A DNA stretch of 22,431 nt, taken from assembly GCA_052039575.1 (NCBI GenBank), contig JBQGEK010000210.1, positions 1 through 22,431 on the forward strand. Direction: 5' to 3'. This document shows, piece after piece, positions 7,784-15,766 of this stretch. The notes below the pieces were generated by a model. It ran no database searches. It was not told where the DNA came from and was given only the letters and a program-made list of their open reading frames with translations. A program made the translations under genes and the position numbers. This DNA is from Patulibacter sp052039575 (GTDB lineage: Bacteria; Actinomycetota; Thermoleophilia; Solirubrobacterales; Solirubrobacteraceae). Position 1 is the stretch's first letter. Each line of letters opens with the position of its first letter.

Positions 7784-8968
7784 ATGACGACGACCCCGGA
7801 GTTGCCGCCGAGCTTCTACCAGTTCGAGATCTACGGGAAGGGGCTCGGCGGTGAGAAGCCGCTGCTGCCGACGACCTACGAGGGGCTGCGGGCGCGGGCC
7901 GAGGCCGAGCTGTCCGACGCGGCCTACGGCTACGTCGCCGGCGGCGCGGGGGACGAGCGGACGATCGACGCCAACCGCGAGGCGTTCGATCGCGTCCGGC
8001 TGGTGCCGCGGATGCTCGGCGAGGTCGGCGTGCGCGACCTCTCGACCACGATCCTCGGCACCAAGCTGAACGCCCCGATCCTGCTCGGTCCGGTCGGGGT
8101 GCTGTCGATCGTCCACCCCGACGGCGAGCTTGCCGTCGCCCGCGCCGCGAACGCAACCGGCGTGACGCACGTGCTGAGCAACGCCGCGTCGACCACGATC
8201 GAGGACGTCGCCACGGCCACGCCCGACGCGCCGCGCTGGTTCCAGCTCTACCCACCGAACGACCCCGAGGTGCGGCGCAGCCTGGTCGCCCGCGCTGAGG
8301 CGGCCGGCAACGAGGCGATCGTCGTCACGCTCGACACGCTGACGATGCCGTGGCGCCCTCGTGACCTGCAGAACGCGTACCTGCCGTTCCTGCTCGGCGA
8401 GGGGATCGCCAACTACACCTCCGACCCCGCGTTCCGGGCCAAGCTCGACAAGACGCCCGAACAGGACCCGCAAGCCGCGATCGGCATGTGGGCCGCGACC
8501 TTCCCCAACCCCGGGATGTCGTGGGACGATCTGGCCGCGCTGCGCGACGAGACGTCGCTGCCGCTGCTGGTCAAGGGGATCCTGCACCCCGACGACGCGC
8601 GCCGCGCCGTGGACCTGGGCATCGACGGCATCGTCGTCTCCAACCACGGCGGCCGCCAGGTCGACGGCTCGGTCGGCGCGCTCGACCAGCTGCCCGAGGT
8701 CGTGGCCGCCGTGCCGGAGTCGGTGCCGGTGCTCGTCGACTCCGGCGTGCGGACCGGGTCCGACGTGCTGAAGGCGTTGGCGCTCGGAGCCAAGGCGGTC
8801 CTCGTCGCCCGTCCGTGGGTCTGGGGACTGGCGCTCGAAGGGCAGGCCGGGGTCGAGCAGGTCGTCAAGTCGATGCTCGCCGACTTCGACCTGTCGCTGG
8901 CGATGTGCGGGCTGGCGAGCGCGGGGGACGTCGGACCGGACGCGGTCGTGCCGCGGAGGTCGAGCTAG
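7784..8968 (+). CDS. FMN-dependent alpha-hydroxy-acid oxidising enzyme, lactate 2-monooxygenase-like
   Basis: 394 residues, the length of mycobacterial lactate 2-monooxygenase. This is the FMN-dependent (S)-2-hydroxy acid dehydrogenase family, which oxidises lactate-type acids; the monooxygenase branch releases acetate and CO2. Visible landmarks are YVAGGAGDERTIDANREAF near the N-terminus, PILLGPVGVLSIVHPDGE, FQLYPPND, VTLDTLTMPWRPRDLQNAYLPF, LVKGILHPDDA, the catalytic SNHGGRQVDG (His288, Arg291), and the phosphate-binding LVDSGVRTG with ALGAKAVLVARPW. The MPWRPRDL...YLPFL insertion is typical of the monooxygenase branch rather than of glycolate oxidases. The start ATG follows a 140-bp gap without another gene. 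The stop TAG overlaps the stop of the convergent reductase by 4 bases. Family certain; substrate likely but not proven. Confidence 0.88.
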   Translation: MTTTPELPPSFYQFEIYGKGLGGEKPLLPTTYEGLRARAEAELSDAAYGYVAGGAGDERTIDANREAFDRVRLVPRMLGEVGVRDLSTTILGTKLNAPILLGPVGVLSIVHPDGELAVARAANATGVTHVLSNAASTTIEDVATATPDAPRWFQLYPPNDPEVRRSLVARAEAAGNEAIVVTLDTLTMPWRPRDLQNAYLPFLLGEGIANYTSDPAFRAKLDKTPEQDPQAAIGMWAATFPNPGMSWDDLAALRDETSLPLLVKGILHPDDARRAVDLGIDGIVVSNHGGRQVDGSVGALDQLPEVVAAVPESVPVLVDSGVRTGSDVLKALALGAKAVLVARPWVWGLALEGQAGVEQVVKSMLADFDLSLAMCGLASAGDVGPDAVVPRRSS

Positions 8969-9849
8969 ACGGTCGGATCTCCGACCTGCTCGACCCGCTC
9001 GAGCGTGGCGAGATCGTCGTCGTCGAGCTGGATCCCGACGACCGCATGGTTCTGCTCGAGGTGATCGACGGAGCTGGTGCCCGGGATCAGCAGCGTTCGG
9101 TCGTAGCGGGTCAGCAGCCAGGCGAGCGCGATCTGAACGGCGGAGGCCGAGTGCTTCGCGGCGACCGAGGCGATCGCCGGGTCGGCGGCGAGGGCTCGAG
9201 GGCCGCCCGTGTAGGCGGACCCCAGCGGGAAGTACGGCACGTACGCGATCTCGTGCTCCCGGCAGAGGTCGAGGACCGGCTGATCCGTGCGGTTGACGAT
9301 GCTGAAGGCGTTCTGCACCGCGGCAACCGGCGTGATCTCGAGGGCGGCACGCACCACATCGACCGAGACGGTCGAAAGCCCGATCAGGTCGAGCTTGCCC
9401 TCGGCCCGCAGGTCAGTCAGCACGCCGAGCTGCTCGGCGAGCGGGACGGGCTCGCCGTCGGGCAGCAGGCGGAGGTTCACGAGCCCGAGCCGCTCGAGCC
9501 GCAACGACCGCAGGTTGGTCTCGACGTCGGCTCGCAGCTGCTCGGGTCGCGGTGCGGCGACCCATCCGCCGTGGGCGTCGCGGCGGCCGCCCACCTTGGT
9601 GGCGATCATGAGCTGCTCGGGGTAGGGGCGGAGGGTCTCGGCGATCAGGTCGTTGACGACGTCCGGACCGTAGATCTGGGCGGTGTCGATGTGGTCGACG
9701 CCGAGCTCGATCGCCCGCCGGAGCACGGCGCGGGCGGCATCGGGGTCCGCGGGCGGGCCCCAGGCGTTGGGGCCGGTGAGCTGCATCGCGCCGAAGCCGA
9801 TGCGGTGAACGGTGCTGTCGCCGAGCGGCGCGGTCTGGGTCGTGGTCAT
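8965..9849 (-). CDS. aldo-keto reductase, YdbC/PdxI-like
   Basis: 294-residue NADPH-dependent TIM-barrel reductase. Opening RIGFGAMQLTGPNAWGPP and the segment YVPYFPLG resemble E. coli YdbC (PdxI, pyridoxine 4-dehydrogenase). Catalytic Asp55, Tyr60 and Lys85 are present (DHIDTAQIYG, ATKVGG). Where most aldo-keto reductases carry the catalytic His, this protein has VNLR (Asn125), as in the YdbC group. The cofactor end LIPGTSSVDHLEQN is intact. ATG 9849 is chosen because the conserved barrel starts about 15 residues later; the frame continues upstream through the divergent regulator but that part is not homologous. It is divergent from the XRE gene, its probable regulator. Pyridoxal as substrate is a guess from similarity. 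Confidence 0.85.
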   Translation of the reverse strand: MTTTQTAPLGDSTVHRIGFGAMQLTGPNAWGPPADPDAARAVLRRAIELGVDHIDTAQIYGPDVVNDLIAETLRPYPEQLMIATKVGGRRDAHGGWVAAPRPEQLRADVETNLRSLRLERLGLVNLRLLPDGEPVPLAEQLGVLTDLRAEGKLDLIGLSTVSVDVVRAALEITPVAAVQNAFSIVNRTDQPVLDLCREHEIAYVPYFPLGSAYTGGPRALAADPAIASVAAKHSASAVQIALAWLLTRYDRTLLIPGTSSVDHLEQNHAVVGIQLDDDDLATLERVEQVGDPTV

Positions 9850-9939
9850 GCGGTGACCATGGTCGCTGCGCGACGAGCTCACCAGAGGCGGCCGCAGCCT
9901 CGGACGCACGGTCCTACCCTCGGCGGCCCCGTCGGTCCC

Positions 9940-9945
9940 TACAGT
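9940..9945 (+). promoter_or_regulatory. -10 box TACAGT of the XRE gene
   Basis: Ends 6 bases before ATG 9952, with no ribosome site between, so the mRNA is probably leaderless. Two near-copies of CGGTCC(C)TAC at about 9909 and 9934 lie just upstream and could be binding sites, although this is weak. Confidence 0.5.
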
Positions 9946-9951
9946 CTGCGC

Positions 9952-10866
9952 ATGGCGAAGAACGACGAGGTCCGGGAGTTCCTGCGCACCCGTCGCGCCC
10001 GCCTTGCGCCCGAGGACGTCGGGATCGCGCCCGACGGCCACCGACGGGTGCCCGGCCTGCGGCGCGAGGAGGTCTCGATGCTCGCGGGCGTCAGCCTCGA
10101 CTACTACGCGCGGCTCGAGCAGGGGCGGGACCTGCAGCCGTCGGACCAGGTCCTCGACGCGATCGCCCGGGCGCTGCGCCTGACCGACGTCGAGCGGGTG
10201 CACCTTCGCAACCTCGTCCGTGCGACGGTCATCGCACCCGAGCCTGCCGACGTGGCCCTGCCGTCGCTCGAGCCCGGCACGGTGCGGATGCTCGACAGCC
10301 TCGAGATCCCTGGCCTGATCGTCGACTTCCGCGGCAACGTCGACGCGATGAACCGGCTCGGAGCGGCGTTGATGGCGGGACTTCAGCCCGCTCCCTCCGC
10401 TGCGGGGAATCACGCGCGGTGGCTCTTCCTCGATCCGGCGGCTCGGGCCCTGTTCGTCGAGTGGGAGATGATCGCCCGGGCCACCGTGGCGACGCTTCGC
10501 GAGTCCGCGGGCCGTCACCCGCGCGACGGCGCGCTGCACGCGCTGATCGGCGAGCTCTCCGTGGCGAGTCCCGAGTTCCGCGCCTGGTGGGCCGAGCACG
10601 ACGTCGACGGGCGCTGTCGCGGCCTGAAGCGCCTGCGGCACCCGGTCGTCGGCGAGCTCACGGTCCACACCGAGGCGCTGAAGCTCCACGACGGCGAGCG
10701 GTGGCTCTACGCCTACGCGGTGGAGCCCGGGTCACGCTCCGAGGAGGCACTCCGGCTGCTCGGCAGCTGGGCCGCGACGCAGCAGGCCGAGCCTGTCGCG
10801 CATCGTTTCTACCGAGAGTCGCAAAGTCGGGTACCGTCCACGGACGATGATCGAGATCACCCGTAG
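9952..10866 (+). CDS. XRE-family regulator with MmyB-like ligand domain
   Basis: 304 residues. The N-terminal helix-turn-helix (residues about 5-85) contains the family signature RRARL-x-PEDVG, RRVPGLRREEVSMLAGVSLDYYARLEQGRD. A MmyB-like C-terminal domain follows (residues about 105-280), with FRGNVDAMN, RWLFLDPAAR, EFRAWWAEHDV and HPVVGELTVHTEALKL; in this family it is a PAS-like fold that can bind a fatty-acid-like ligand. Such regulators commonly sit divergent to a short-chain dehydrogenase or aldo-keto reductase they control, as here. The last about 25 residues run past the usual family end and overlap the start of the SRPBCC gene by 20 bases. Confidence 0.9.
   Translation: MAKNDEVREFLRTRRARLAPEDVGIAPDGHRRVPGLRREEVSMLAGVSLDYYARLEQGRDLQPSDQVLDAIARALRLTDVERVHLRNLVRATVIAPEPADVALPSLEPGTVRMLDSLEIPGLIVDFRGNVDAMNRLGAALMAGLQPAPSAAGNHARWLFLDPAARALFVEWEMIARATVATLRESAGRHPRDGALHALIGELSVASPEFRAWWAEHDVDGRCRGLKRLRHPVVGELTVHTEALKLHDGERWLYAYAVEPGSRSEEALRLLGSWAATQQAEPVAHRFYRESQSRVPSTDDDRDHP
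10832..10837 (+). promoter_or_regulatory. -10 box TACCGT of the SRPBCC gene
   Basis: Lies inside the end of the XRE coding region, 9 bases before ATG 10847. It would give the small gene its own leaderless transcript. No obvious -35. Confidence 0.35.
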
Positions 10867-11281
10867 CCGCGACGTCGTGGGAACTCCGGAGCAGGTCGCG
10901 GCCGCGGTCGCCGACCTCGAGCGTTGGCCCGAGTGGTTCGCGCTGCACAAGGGGTGGTCCGGGCCGATCCCGACGGCGGCGGCGGTCGGCGTGCAGTTCA
11001 AGCACAAGGTCCGGGTGCTCGGCGTGCCCGGCGACGTCGCCTGGAAGGTCGCCACGCTCGACGCGCCCCGACGCTTCGTGCTCGAAGGCAAGGGACCGAG
11101 CCGCTCGAAGATGGGGGTCGACTTCCAGGTCTCTCCCCGCGACGGAGGAAGCACCGTCGCCTTCACGGCGACGATCGGCGGCCTGGCGCTCAAGCCGATC
11201 GAAGGTCGGCTGAAGGGTTGGATCGAGGCCCGCGCGGACCGGACGCTCGACGGACTCGAGAAGACGTTGGCCGAGCGGTAG
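10847..11281 (+). CDS. SRPBCC-superfamily protein (polyketide cyclase/START-like fold)
   Basis: 144 residues with the helix-grip layout of SRPBCC proteins: VVGTPEQVAAAVADLERWPEWF at the N-terminus, beta strands in the middle (VQFKHKVRV, RRFVLEGKG, GGSTVAFTATIGG), and a long C-terminal helix (EGRLKGWIEARADRTLDGLEKTL) that would close the hydrophobic cavity. Such proteins bind or modify small hydrophobic ligands or serve as toxin-like RatA relatives; the exact job is not visible. ATG 10847 lies 20 bases inside the XRE gene, so the two are co-transcribed and possibly also separately transcribed. No catalytic motif can be named. Confidence 0.8.
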   Translation: MIEITRSRDVVGTPEQVAAAVADLERWPEWFALHKGWSGPIPTAAAVGVQFKHKVRVLGVPGDVAWKVATLDAPRRFVLEGKGPSRSKMGVDFQVSPRDGGSTVAFTATIGGLALKPIEGRLKGWIEARADRTLDGLEKTLAER

Positions 11282-11294
11282 CAGCGGGGAGCGG

Positions 11295-11321
11295 GGGCGG
11301 GCCGCTGTCTGCGACCCGCCC
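11295..11321. terminator. GC hairpin between convergent genes, possible terminator
   Basis: Arms GGGCGGG (11295-11301) and CCCGCCC (11315-11321) pair perfectly around a 13-base loop, midway between the ends of the SRPBCC and the lectin/OmpA genes. There is no T-run on either side, so intrinsic termination is uncertain. Confidence 0.35.
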
Positions 11322-11344
11322 GGCGTGCCCTCCGTTGGTCGTCG

Positions 11345-14300
11345 CTAGTAGCGGATGACCAGCTCGACGCGGCGGTTCTTCTCGCGACCCGCCGCGGTCT
11401 TGGTGCTGGCCCGCGGCTGCTCCTCGCCGCGCGAGCTCGTGCTGAGCTTCGCGCGGACACCCATCTGGCGCAGCGTGCGGCAGACCGCCGCGGCGCGCCG
11501 CTGACCGAGGCGCTTGTTGTGCGCGGCCGGGCCGCGGCTGTCGGTGAACCCGATGCAGCGCACCGACTTCGCCCGGCGCAGCTGCGGAGCCACGTCGGCG
11601 ACGATCCGCCGCGCGGAGCCGACCACGACGCCGCGGTCGATCGCGAACGGCAGCACCGTCGGGATCGTCAGCAGGCGCTGCGGGAACAGCTTCGTCCGGA
11701 CGTCACGGGCCCGCAGCGTCTTGCCGCCGCGCTCGGTGGCGGTCGAGCGGACGATCACGTTGCGGCCGCCGAGCGTGCGGGCGACGACGCGCTTGCCGCG
11801 CGCGTTCAGCCGCACGTTGACCGTGGTCGAGCGTCCGTCCTTGACGCGCACCGAGCCGGTGCCGAGCAGCGCGCCGCGCTTCCCGTCTGACCGCCGCTCG
11901 TAGATCCGCACCACGCAGCGATCGAGCGCGCCCGCGTTGAGGGCACAGCCGACGCGGACCGTGCCGGCCGAGCCGGTGACGACCGACTGCGACGCGACGC
12001 GGGTGCGCACCGTCGTGGCCGCGGGCGTCGGGTCGAAGCCCGGAGCGGAGGGGAGCGTCGGCAGCGCCGGCGGCGCGACCACGGTCCAGCGGTGCTCGCC
12101 GACCTCCGACACGTTGCCCGCCGCGTCCGTCTGACGGACCCGCAGGACGTGCTCGCCGACCGGCAGGCCGCTGAGCTGGAGCGTCTCGGGGCACGGGACC
12201 CAGGCGCCGCCGTTCAGCGAGCACTCCAGCGCCGCGCCGGGCTCGCCGGCCAGCGCGAACGTCGCGGTCGTGTCGGTCGTCGGCCCGGTCGGGCCGGACA
12301 GCACCGTCGGGGCCTGCGGCGCCGTGGTGTCGACCGTCCAACGGTGCTCGATCACCGGCGACTCGTTGCCGGCCGGGTCGACCAGCTTGACCTCGACCAC
12401 GTGCGGACCGTCACCCAGCGGGGGCAGCGTGAACGGGCTGCTGCACGGCGTCCAGTCGCCGCCGTCGATCCGGCAGTACGGCTGGCTGTCGGGCTCGCCG
12501 GTGAAGGTCAGCGTCGGGGTCGGATCCGACGACTCGGGGGACGGGACCTCGCCCCACTCGATCGGCTCCGGGTCCTTCGTGTCGACGACCCACTCGTACT
12601 CGGTGACGTCGCTCTCGTTGTCGGCGTCGTCGGTCGTACGGATCTCCAGGACGTGTTTGCCGTCGGGCAGGTCCTCGCCCTTCCACGGGCTGGTGCAGGG
12701 GACCCACGGGCCGCCGTTGAAGCGGCACTCGGGGTTGCTGCCGGGCTCGACCGTGAAGTCGATCTCGGCGTCGGTCTCGGAGGTGGCCGGCGGCGGACCG
12801 TGGCCGATCGACGGCGGCAGCGGCGCGACCGTGTCGACGTTCAGCGTCACCTCGTCGTGGTCGGTGTTGCCGGCCTCGTCCTCGACCTCCACGCGGATCG
12901 CGTGGTTGCCATCGGAGAGGGTCCCGAGCGCCGTCGAGCTGGCCACGCCGGTCGCGTCGAAGGTCCCGCTGTCGACGGGGCTGCCGTTGTGCCGCAGCGT
13001 CCAGTCCGCTCCGACCTCGCCGCTGAAGGTCACGGTCGGGGCAGCCTGGTTGGTCGGCCCGCCGGCCGGCGCGGTGATCGACACGCTGGTCGTCGTGTCG
13101 ACGGTCCAGGTGTGCGTCGCGGGCGTCGGGTCGGCGAGACCACCGAAGACCGCGCGGACCTCGAGGCTGTGCTCGCCGTCATCGAGACCGGTGAAGGTCG
13201 TCGGCGAGGGGCAGCTGGTCCAGGCCGTGGCGTCGTCCAGCCGGCACTCGTAGACCGAATTGGTCGTGCTGCTGCCGAACTGGAACACGCTCGGCTGGTT
13301 GGTGACCGAGGCCGGGCCGTTGACGATCGACGTCACCGGCAGGGTCCAGGCGTCGCTGTAGGCCGAGTCGGCTCCCGCGGCGTTGGTGAACAGCTGCTGG
13401 ACGCGCAGGTTGGACTCTCGGTCGGCCGCGGTCGTCTGGTAGGTGATCGACGTCGCGCCCTGGATCGGCACGCAGTTGGCGCCGGCCGGCGTGCAGCGCA
13501 GCCACTGCCAGCTGCTGCTCAGGTTGCCGCCGCGGGCGGTCGCTGTCGACGCGGTCGCGAGGCCGTTGGCGGCCAGGACGTAGGATGGGCCGGCGTCGAT
13601 CACGGGCGTGACCTCGGTGCTGGCCTCGTCACTGTTGTCGTCGGGGTTGACGTCGGTGGTGTCGCCGGTCGGCTGGGCCTCGAGCTCGAACCGCGAGAAG
13701 TCGGCGCCGTCGGCCAGCGTGCCGGTGACCTTGAAGGTCAGCTCGCCGCCGACGGGCATCGGGCCGAAGTCGCCGTCGATCGTGCCTGCACCGGAGGCAA
13801 CGGCGCAGGACGCGCCGCCCGACGCGGTGCAGGTCCATTCGACCCCGTCCGTGTCGGGCATGTTCGCGTCGACCTGGACGCCATCCGTGTCGTTGGGGCC
13901 GGCGTTGGTGACCGTGGCGGTGTAGGACTGGACCGCGTCGCGATCAGCGAAGGGCTCGTCGGCGTCGACCGCGACCTGCAGGTCGGTCGGCTTGGCCACG
14001 CTCATCCCACGGATCTCGTGATGGTTGTTGAATCCTCCGGTCGACGCGGTGAAGCCGAACTTCAGCGTCGGCGGCGGGTTCGGCAGCACGAGGTCGTTCA
14101 CGATCTCCTGGACCGTGCCGTTCGGGAGGCGCATCGAGGCGGTCAGGGTGGTCTGCCCGTTCTTCGGCAGGACGGTCACCGTCACGCGACGCGCGCCGGC
14201 CCGGTTGGTGGTGCCGACGCCACCGGTTGCCGGAACCGAATGCAGGTAGGCGTAGCCGGGAGCCCCGCCGCGGACCGTGATCCGGTCCGTTTGCCGGCCG

Positions 14301-14860
14301 GGACCCCGCCCGGTCTGCTGGCAGATATCGGTGCTGGCGAAGAAGCCGTAGACATCGAAGCCGAGGGCCATGTACGCGTTGGAGAGCCCGGCCCCGACCC
14401 CGGGGCAGTTCGTGTAGCCGAGGGCACCGCCCTGCGGGCCGGCGTTGAACTGGGCGTCGGTCGTGGCACCGTTGAAGAGCACGAAGGCGAAGCCGTCGGC
14501 GCCGCTGCCGCCGTGGACCGCGTAGTCGAACTCGTACGAGATGCCCTCCGACGACGGGAACGGGGTCTGGTTGTACGCGTAGCCGAACCGGTTGTTGGTG
14601 GCGGGCGTCACCCGCAGCCAGCCGTCGCCGACCGGGTCAGGGTTGCCGCTCGTCAGCCCCGCCGCTCCGCCGATCACGAAGCCTGGTGCGGTGGCGTTCT
14701 GGAACGACTCGCCGAATGGGAACTGGGCGGACGCTTCGGTGGCGCGGATCGCACCGATCGTCAGGAGCATCGAGCCGACCAGCAAGGCGGCGAGCAAACG
14801 TAGGCGGAGAGCGCGGATGCGCGTAGATGGATACTGCGTATAGGCGGAGCGTAGGGGCAC
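11345..14860 (-). CDS. giant exported protein: L-type lectin, DUF11, Ig-like repeats, C-terminal OmpA domain
   Basis: 1171 residues from GTG 14860. This start is chosen because a strong -10 (TATACT) ends 7 bases before it; ATG 14899 is in frame and would add 13 residues. Positions below count from that ATG. A Sec signal (LRLLAALLVGSMLLTIGAIRA...ASA) ends near 58. A legume-type lectin fold spans about 60-295 (GFVIGG, DYAVHGGSGADGFAFVLF, ALGFDVYGF). A DUF11 domain spans about 305-430, and a PKD/Ig-like part 430-520. Then come five Ig-like units (525-945), four with a Cys-pair motif such as ECRFNGGPWVPC and the closing HTWTVDT/HRWTVD. Last is an OmpA/MotB domain (about 1075-1184: GFTDSRG, N-x-x-LGQRRA, GREKNRRVELVIRY), which in other bacteria binds diaminopimelate peptidoglycan. 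The protein likely attaches to the wall and displays a sugar-binding head; this is inference. Confidence 0.85.
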   Translation of the reverse strand: MPLRSAYTQYPSTRIRALRLRLLAALLVGSMLLTIGAIRATEASAQFPFGESFQNATAPGFVIGGAAGLTSGNPDPVGDGWLRVTPATNNRFGYAYNQTPFPSSEGISYEFDYAVHGGSGADGFAFVLFNGATTDAQFNAGPQGGALGYTNCPGVGAGLSNAYMALGFDVYGFFASTDICQQTGRGPGRQTDRITVRGGAPGYAYLHSVPATGGVGTTNRAGARRVTVTVLPKNGQTTLTASMRLPNGTVQEIVNDLVLPNPPPTLKFGFTASTGGFNNHHEIRGMSVAKPTDLQVAVDADEPFADRDAVQSYTATVTNAGPNDTDGVQVDANMPDTDGVEWTCTASGGASCAVASGAGTIDGDFGPMPVGGELTFKVTGTLADGADFSRFELEAQPTGDTTDVNPDDNSDEASTEVTPVIDAGPSYVLAANGLATASTATARGGNLSSSWQWLRCTPAGANCVPIQGATSITYQTTAADRESNLRVQQLFTNAAGADSAYSDAWTLPVTSIVNGPASVTNQPSVFQFGSSTTNSVYECRLDDATAWTSCPSPTTFTGLDDGEHSLEVRAVFGGLADPTPATHTWTVDTTTSVSITAPAGGPTNQAAPTVTFSGEVGADWTLRHNGSPVDSGTFDATGVASSTALGTLSDGNHAIRVEVEDEAGNTDHDEVTLNVDTVAPLPPSIGHGPPPATSETDAEIDFTVEPGSNPECRFNGGPWVPCTSPWKGEDLPDGKHVLEIRTTDDADNESDVTEYEWVVDTKDPEPIEWGEVPSPESSDPTPTLTFTGEPDSQPYCRIDGGDWTPCSSPFTLPPLGDGPHVVEVKLVDPAGNESPVIEHRWTVDTTAPQAPTVLSGPTGPTTDTTATFALAGEPGAALECSLNGGAWVPCPETLQLSGLPVGEHVLRVRQTDAAGNVSEVGEHRWTVVAPPALPTLPSAPGFDPTPAATTVRTRVASQSVVTGSAGTVRVGCALNAGALDRCVVRIYERRSDGKRGALLGTGSVRVKDGRSTTVNVRLNARGKRVVARTLGGRNVIVRSTATERGGKTLRARDVRTKLFPQRLLTIPTVLPFAIDRGVVVGSARRIVADVAPQLRRAKSVRCIGFTDSRGPAAHNKRLGQRRAAAVCRTLRQMGVRAKLSTSSRGEEQPRASTKTAAGREKNRRVELVIRY

Positions 14861-14867
14861 GCGCGGC

Positions 14868-14873
14868 AGTATA
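14868..14873 (-). promoter_or_regulatory. -10 box TATACT of the lectin/OmpA gene
   Basis: Near-consensus hexamer, 7 bases before GTG 14860 and downstream of the alternative ATG 14899. It argues that transcription starts at the GTG. Confidence 0.55.
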
Positions 14874-14963
14874 GGGACGAACGTCACCAACGACGCCATT
14901 TCACCGTCAGCGGCGAGGTCGCGTTCTGTGTCGCTCCTCGTACCGGCTCGCTAGCTGTGTCCG

Positions 14964-15593
14964 TCAGCGCGCGTCGTCGCGCAGATGGACCGGCCGCAGC
15001 ATCGGTGTGGCGGTCACGTCCGGGCTCAAAACGATCGAGCCGATCGGGTGGAACCCGTAGCGCTCGTAGAGGCGGCGGCTGGCGGCGGAGGTGGACTCCA
15101 GGAAGGACGGGAGCCCGGTGCCGTCGACGAGCGATAGTCGGTGCGCGAGCAGCTGCGACCCGACCCCGAGTCCCTGGGCTCCGCTGCCGACGGCGATATG
15201 GGCCAGGTACCAGTGCGGATAGTGTGGCGTGAACGGCTTGAACTTCGCCGTGGTGCGCGCAACCGGCACGAGGTTCCGCACGCCGACCGCGCGCAGCTTT
15301 CGCGGCAGCTGCAACACCGATCTGGTCCGCGCGCCCCGGGTAGCGTCGGGTCCGTGCCAGTCGGCGAGTCCGACGATCTCTCCACCGGGGTCTCGCCGAG
15401 CGACGTCGACCGTTCCGGCGGGAACGGACGACGCGACCATCATCGCGGCGAACAGCTCCTGGAGTCGCTCGTGACGCTGCTCGTCACCGCGGATGATCAG
15501 ACCCAGCACGCCGTCGTCGAGGAACGCGTCGGCGAGGATCCGCGCGCACGCATCGACGTCGGATGCTTGGGCGGGGGAGATGTGGAGGGGCAT
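14964..15593 (-). CDS. GNAT-family N-acetyltransferase
   Basis: 209 residues. ATG 15593 begins PLHISPAQASDVDACARILADAF, the usual GNAT beta1-alpha1 opening; the frame stays open upstream but that stretch is non-homologous. Around residues 130-150, YLAHIAVGSGAQGLGVGSQLL holds beta4 and the acetyl-CoA pyrophosphate loop (Q-x-x-G-x-G). Then LESTSAASRRLYERYGFHPIGSI gives the C-terminal alpha4/beta6-7. The substrate amine is unknown. It is divergent from the Ser/Thr kinase gene, with 173 bp between the two start codons, and lies upstream of the lectin gene on the same strand with a 64-bp gap, where the latter has its own promoter. Confidence 0.88.
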   Translation of the reverse strand: MPLHISPAQASDVDACARILADAFLDDGVLGLIIRGDEQRHERLQELFAAMMVASSVPAGTVDVARRDPGGEIVGLADWHGPDATRGARTRSVLQLPRKLRAVGVRNLVPVARTTAKFKPFTPHYPHWYLAHIAVGSGAQGLGVGSQLLAHRLSLVDGTGLPSFLESTSAASRRLYERYGFHPIGSIVLSPDVTATPMLRPVHLRDDAR

Positions 15594-15646
15594 GGGCCTG
15601 AGGGCGGTGGCCGGAGTTCGACCCGGGGGTTCGGGGAGGCCGTTCG

Positions 15647-15652
15647 ACTGTA
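15647..15652 (-). promoter_or_regulatory. candidate -10 TACAGT for the GNAT gene
   Basis: On the minus strand, about 54 bases before the ATG at 15593. Same hexamer as in front of the XRE gene. No clear -35 and a weak ribosome site, so only a candidate. Confidence 0.3.
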
Positions 15653-15716
15653 TCGCCGGCGATCCCCAGGTCCTCGAAGCAGCGGCTCGAGGCCCCCGAC
15701 TGCTGCGGCCGTTGTG

Positions 15717-15722
15717 TACGGT
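15717..15722 (+). promoter_or_regulatory. candidate -10 TACGGT for the Ser/Thr kinase gene
   Basis: 44 bases upstream of ATG 15767. Unlike several neighbours, this gene has a good ribosome site (GGAGAGGGAG, 15751-15760), so a leadered transcript is expected. Confidence 0.35.
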
Positions 15723-15766
15723 GATTCGATCGCGGGCGCGGAGCCCGGGTGGAGAGGGAGCAACGC

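Noticed and set aside
5724..8255. Long minus-strand frame crossing LysR, the pseudogene and the exported protein
   Set aside because: Arg/Pro-rich translation with no motif; it runs antisense to well-supported genes and is a by-product of high GC.
8488..9951. Open frame upstream of and in phase with the XRE regulator
   Set aside because: No homology; it is antisense to the reductase and out of frame with the monooxygenase. The conserved helix-turn-helix begins right after ATG 9952, which has its own -10 box.
12080..13300. Regularly spaced similar segments that could suggest a CRISPR-like array
   Set aside because: The similarity is at protein level (Ig-like units with Cys motifs), spacing is about 240-260 bases and the DNA copies are diverged; there are no identical short repeats.
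12092..14803. Very long open frame on the plus strand opposite the lectin/OmpA gene
   Set aside because: It has only low-complexity Arg/Gly/Val/Asp-rich sequence, no domain, and mirrors the codon bias of the minus-strand gene, which has a signal peptide and clear domains.
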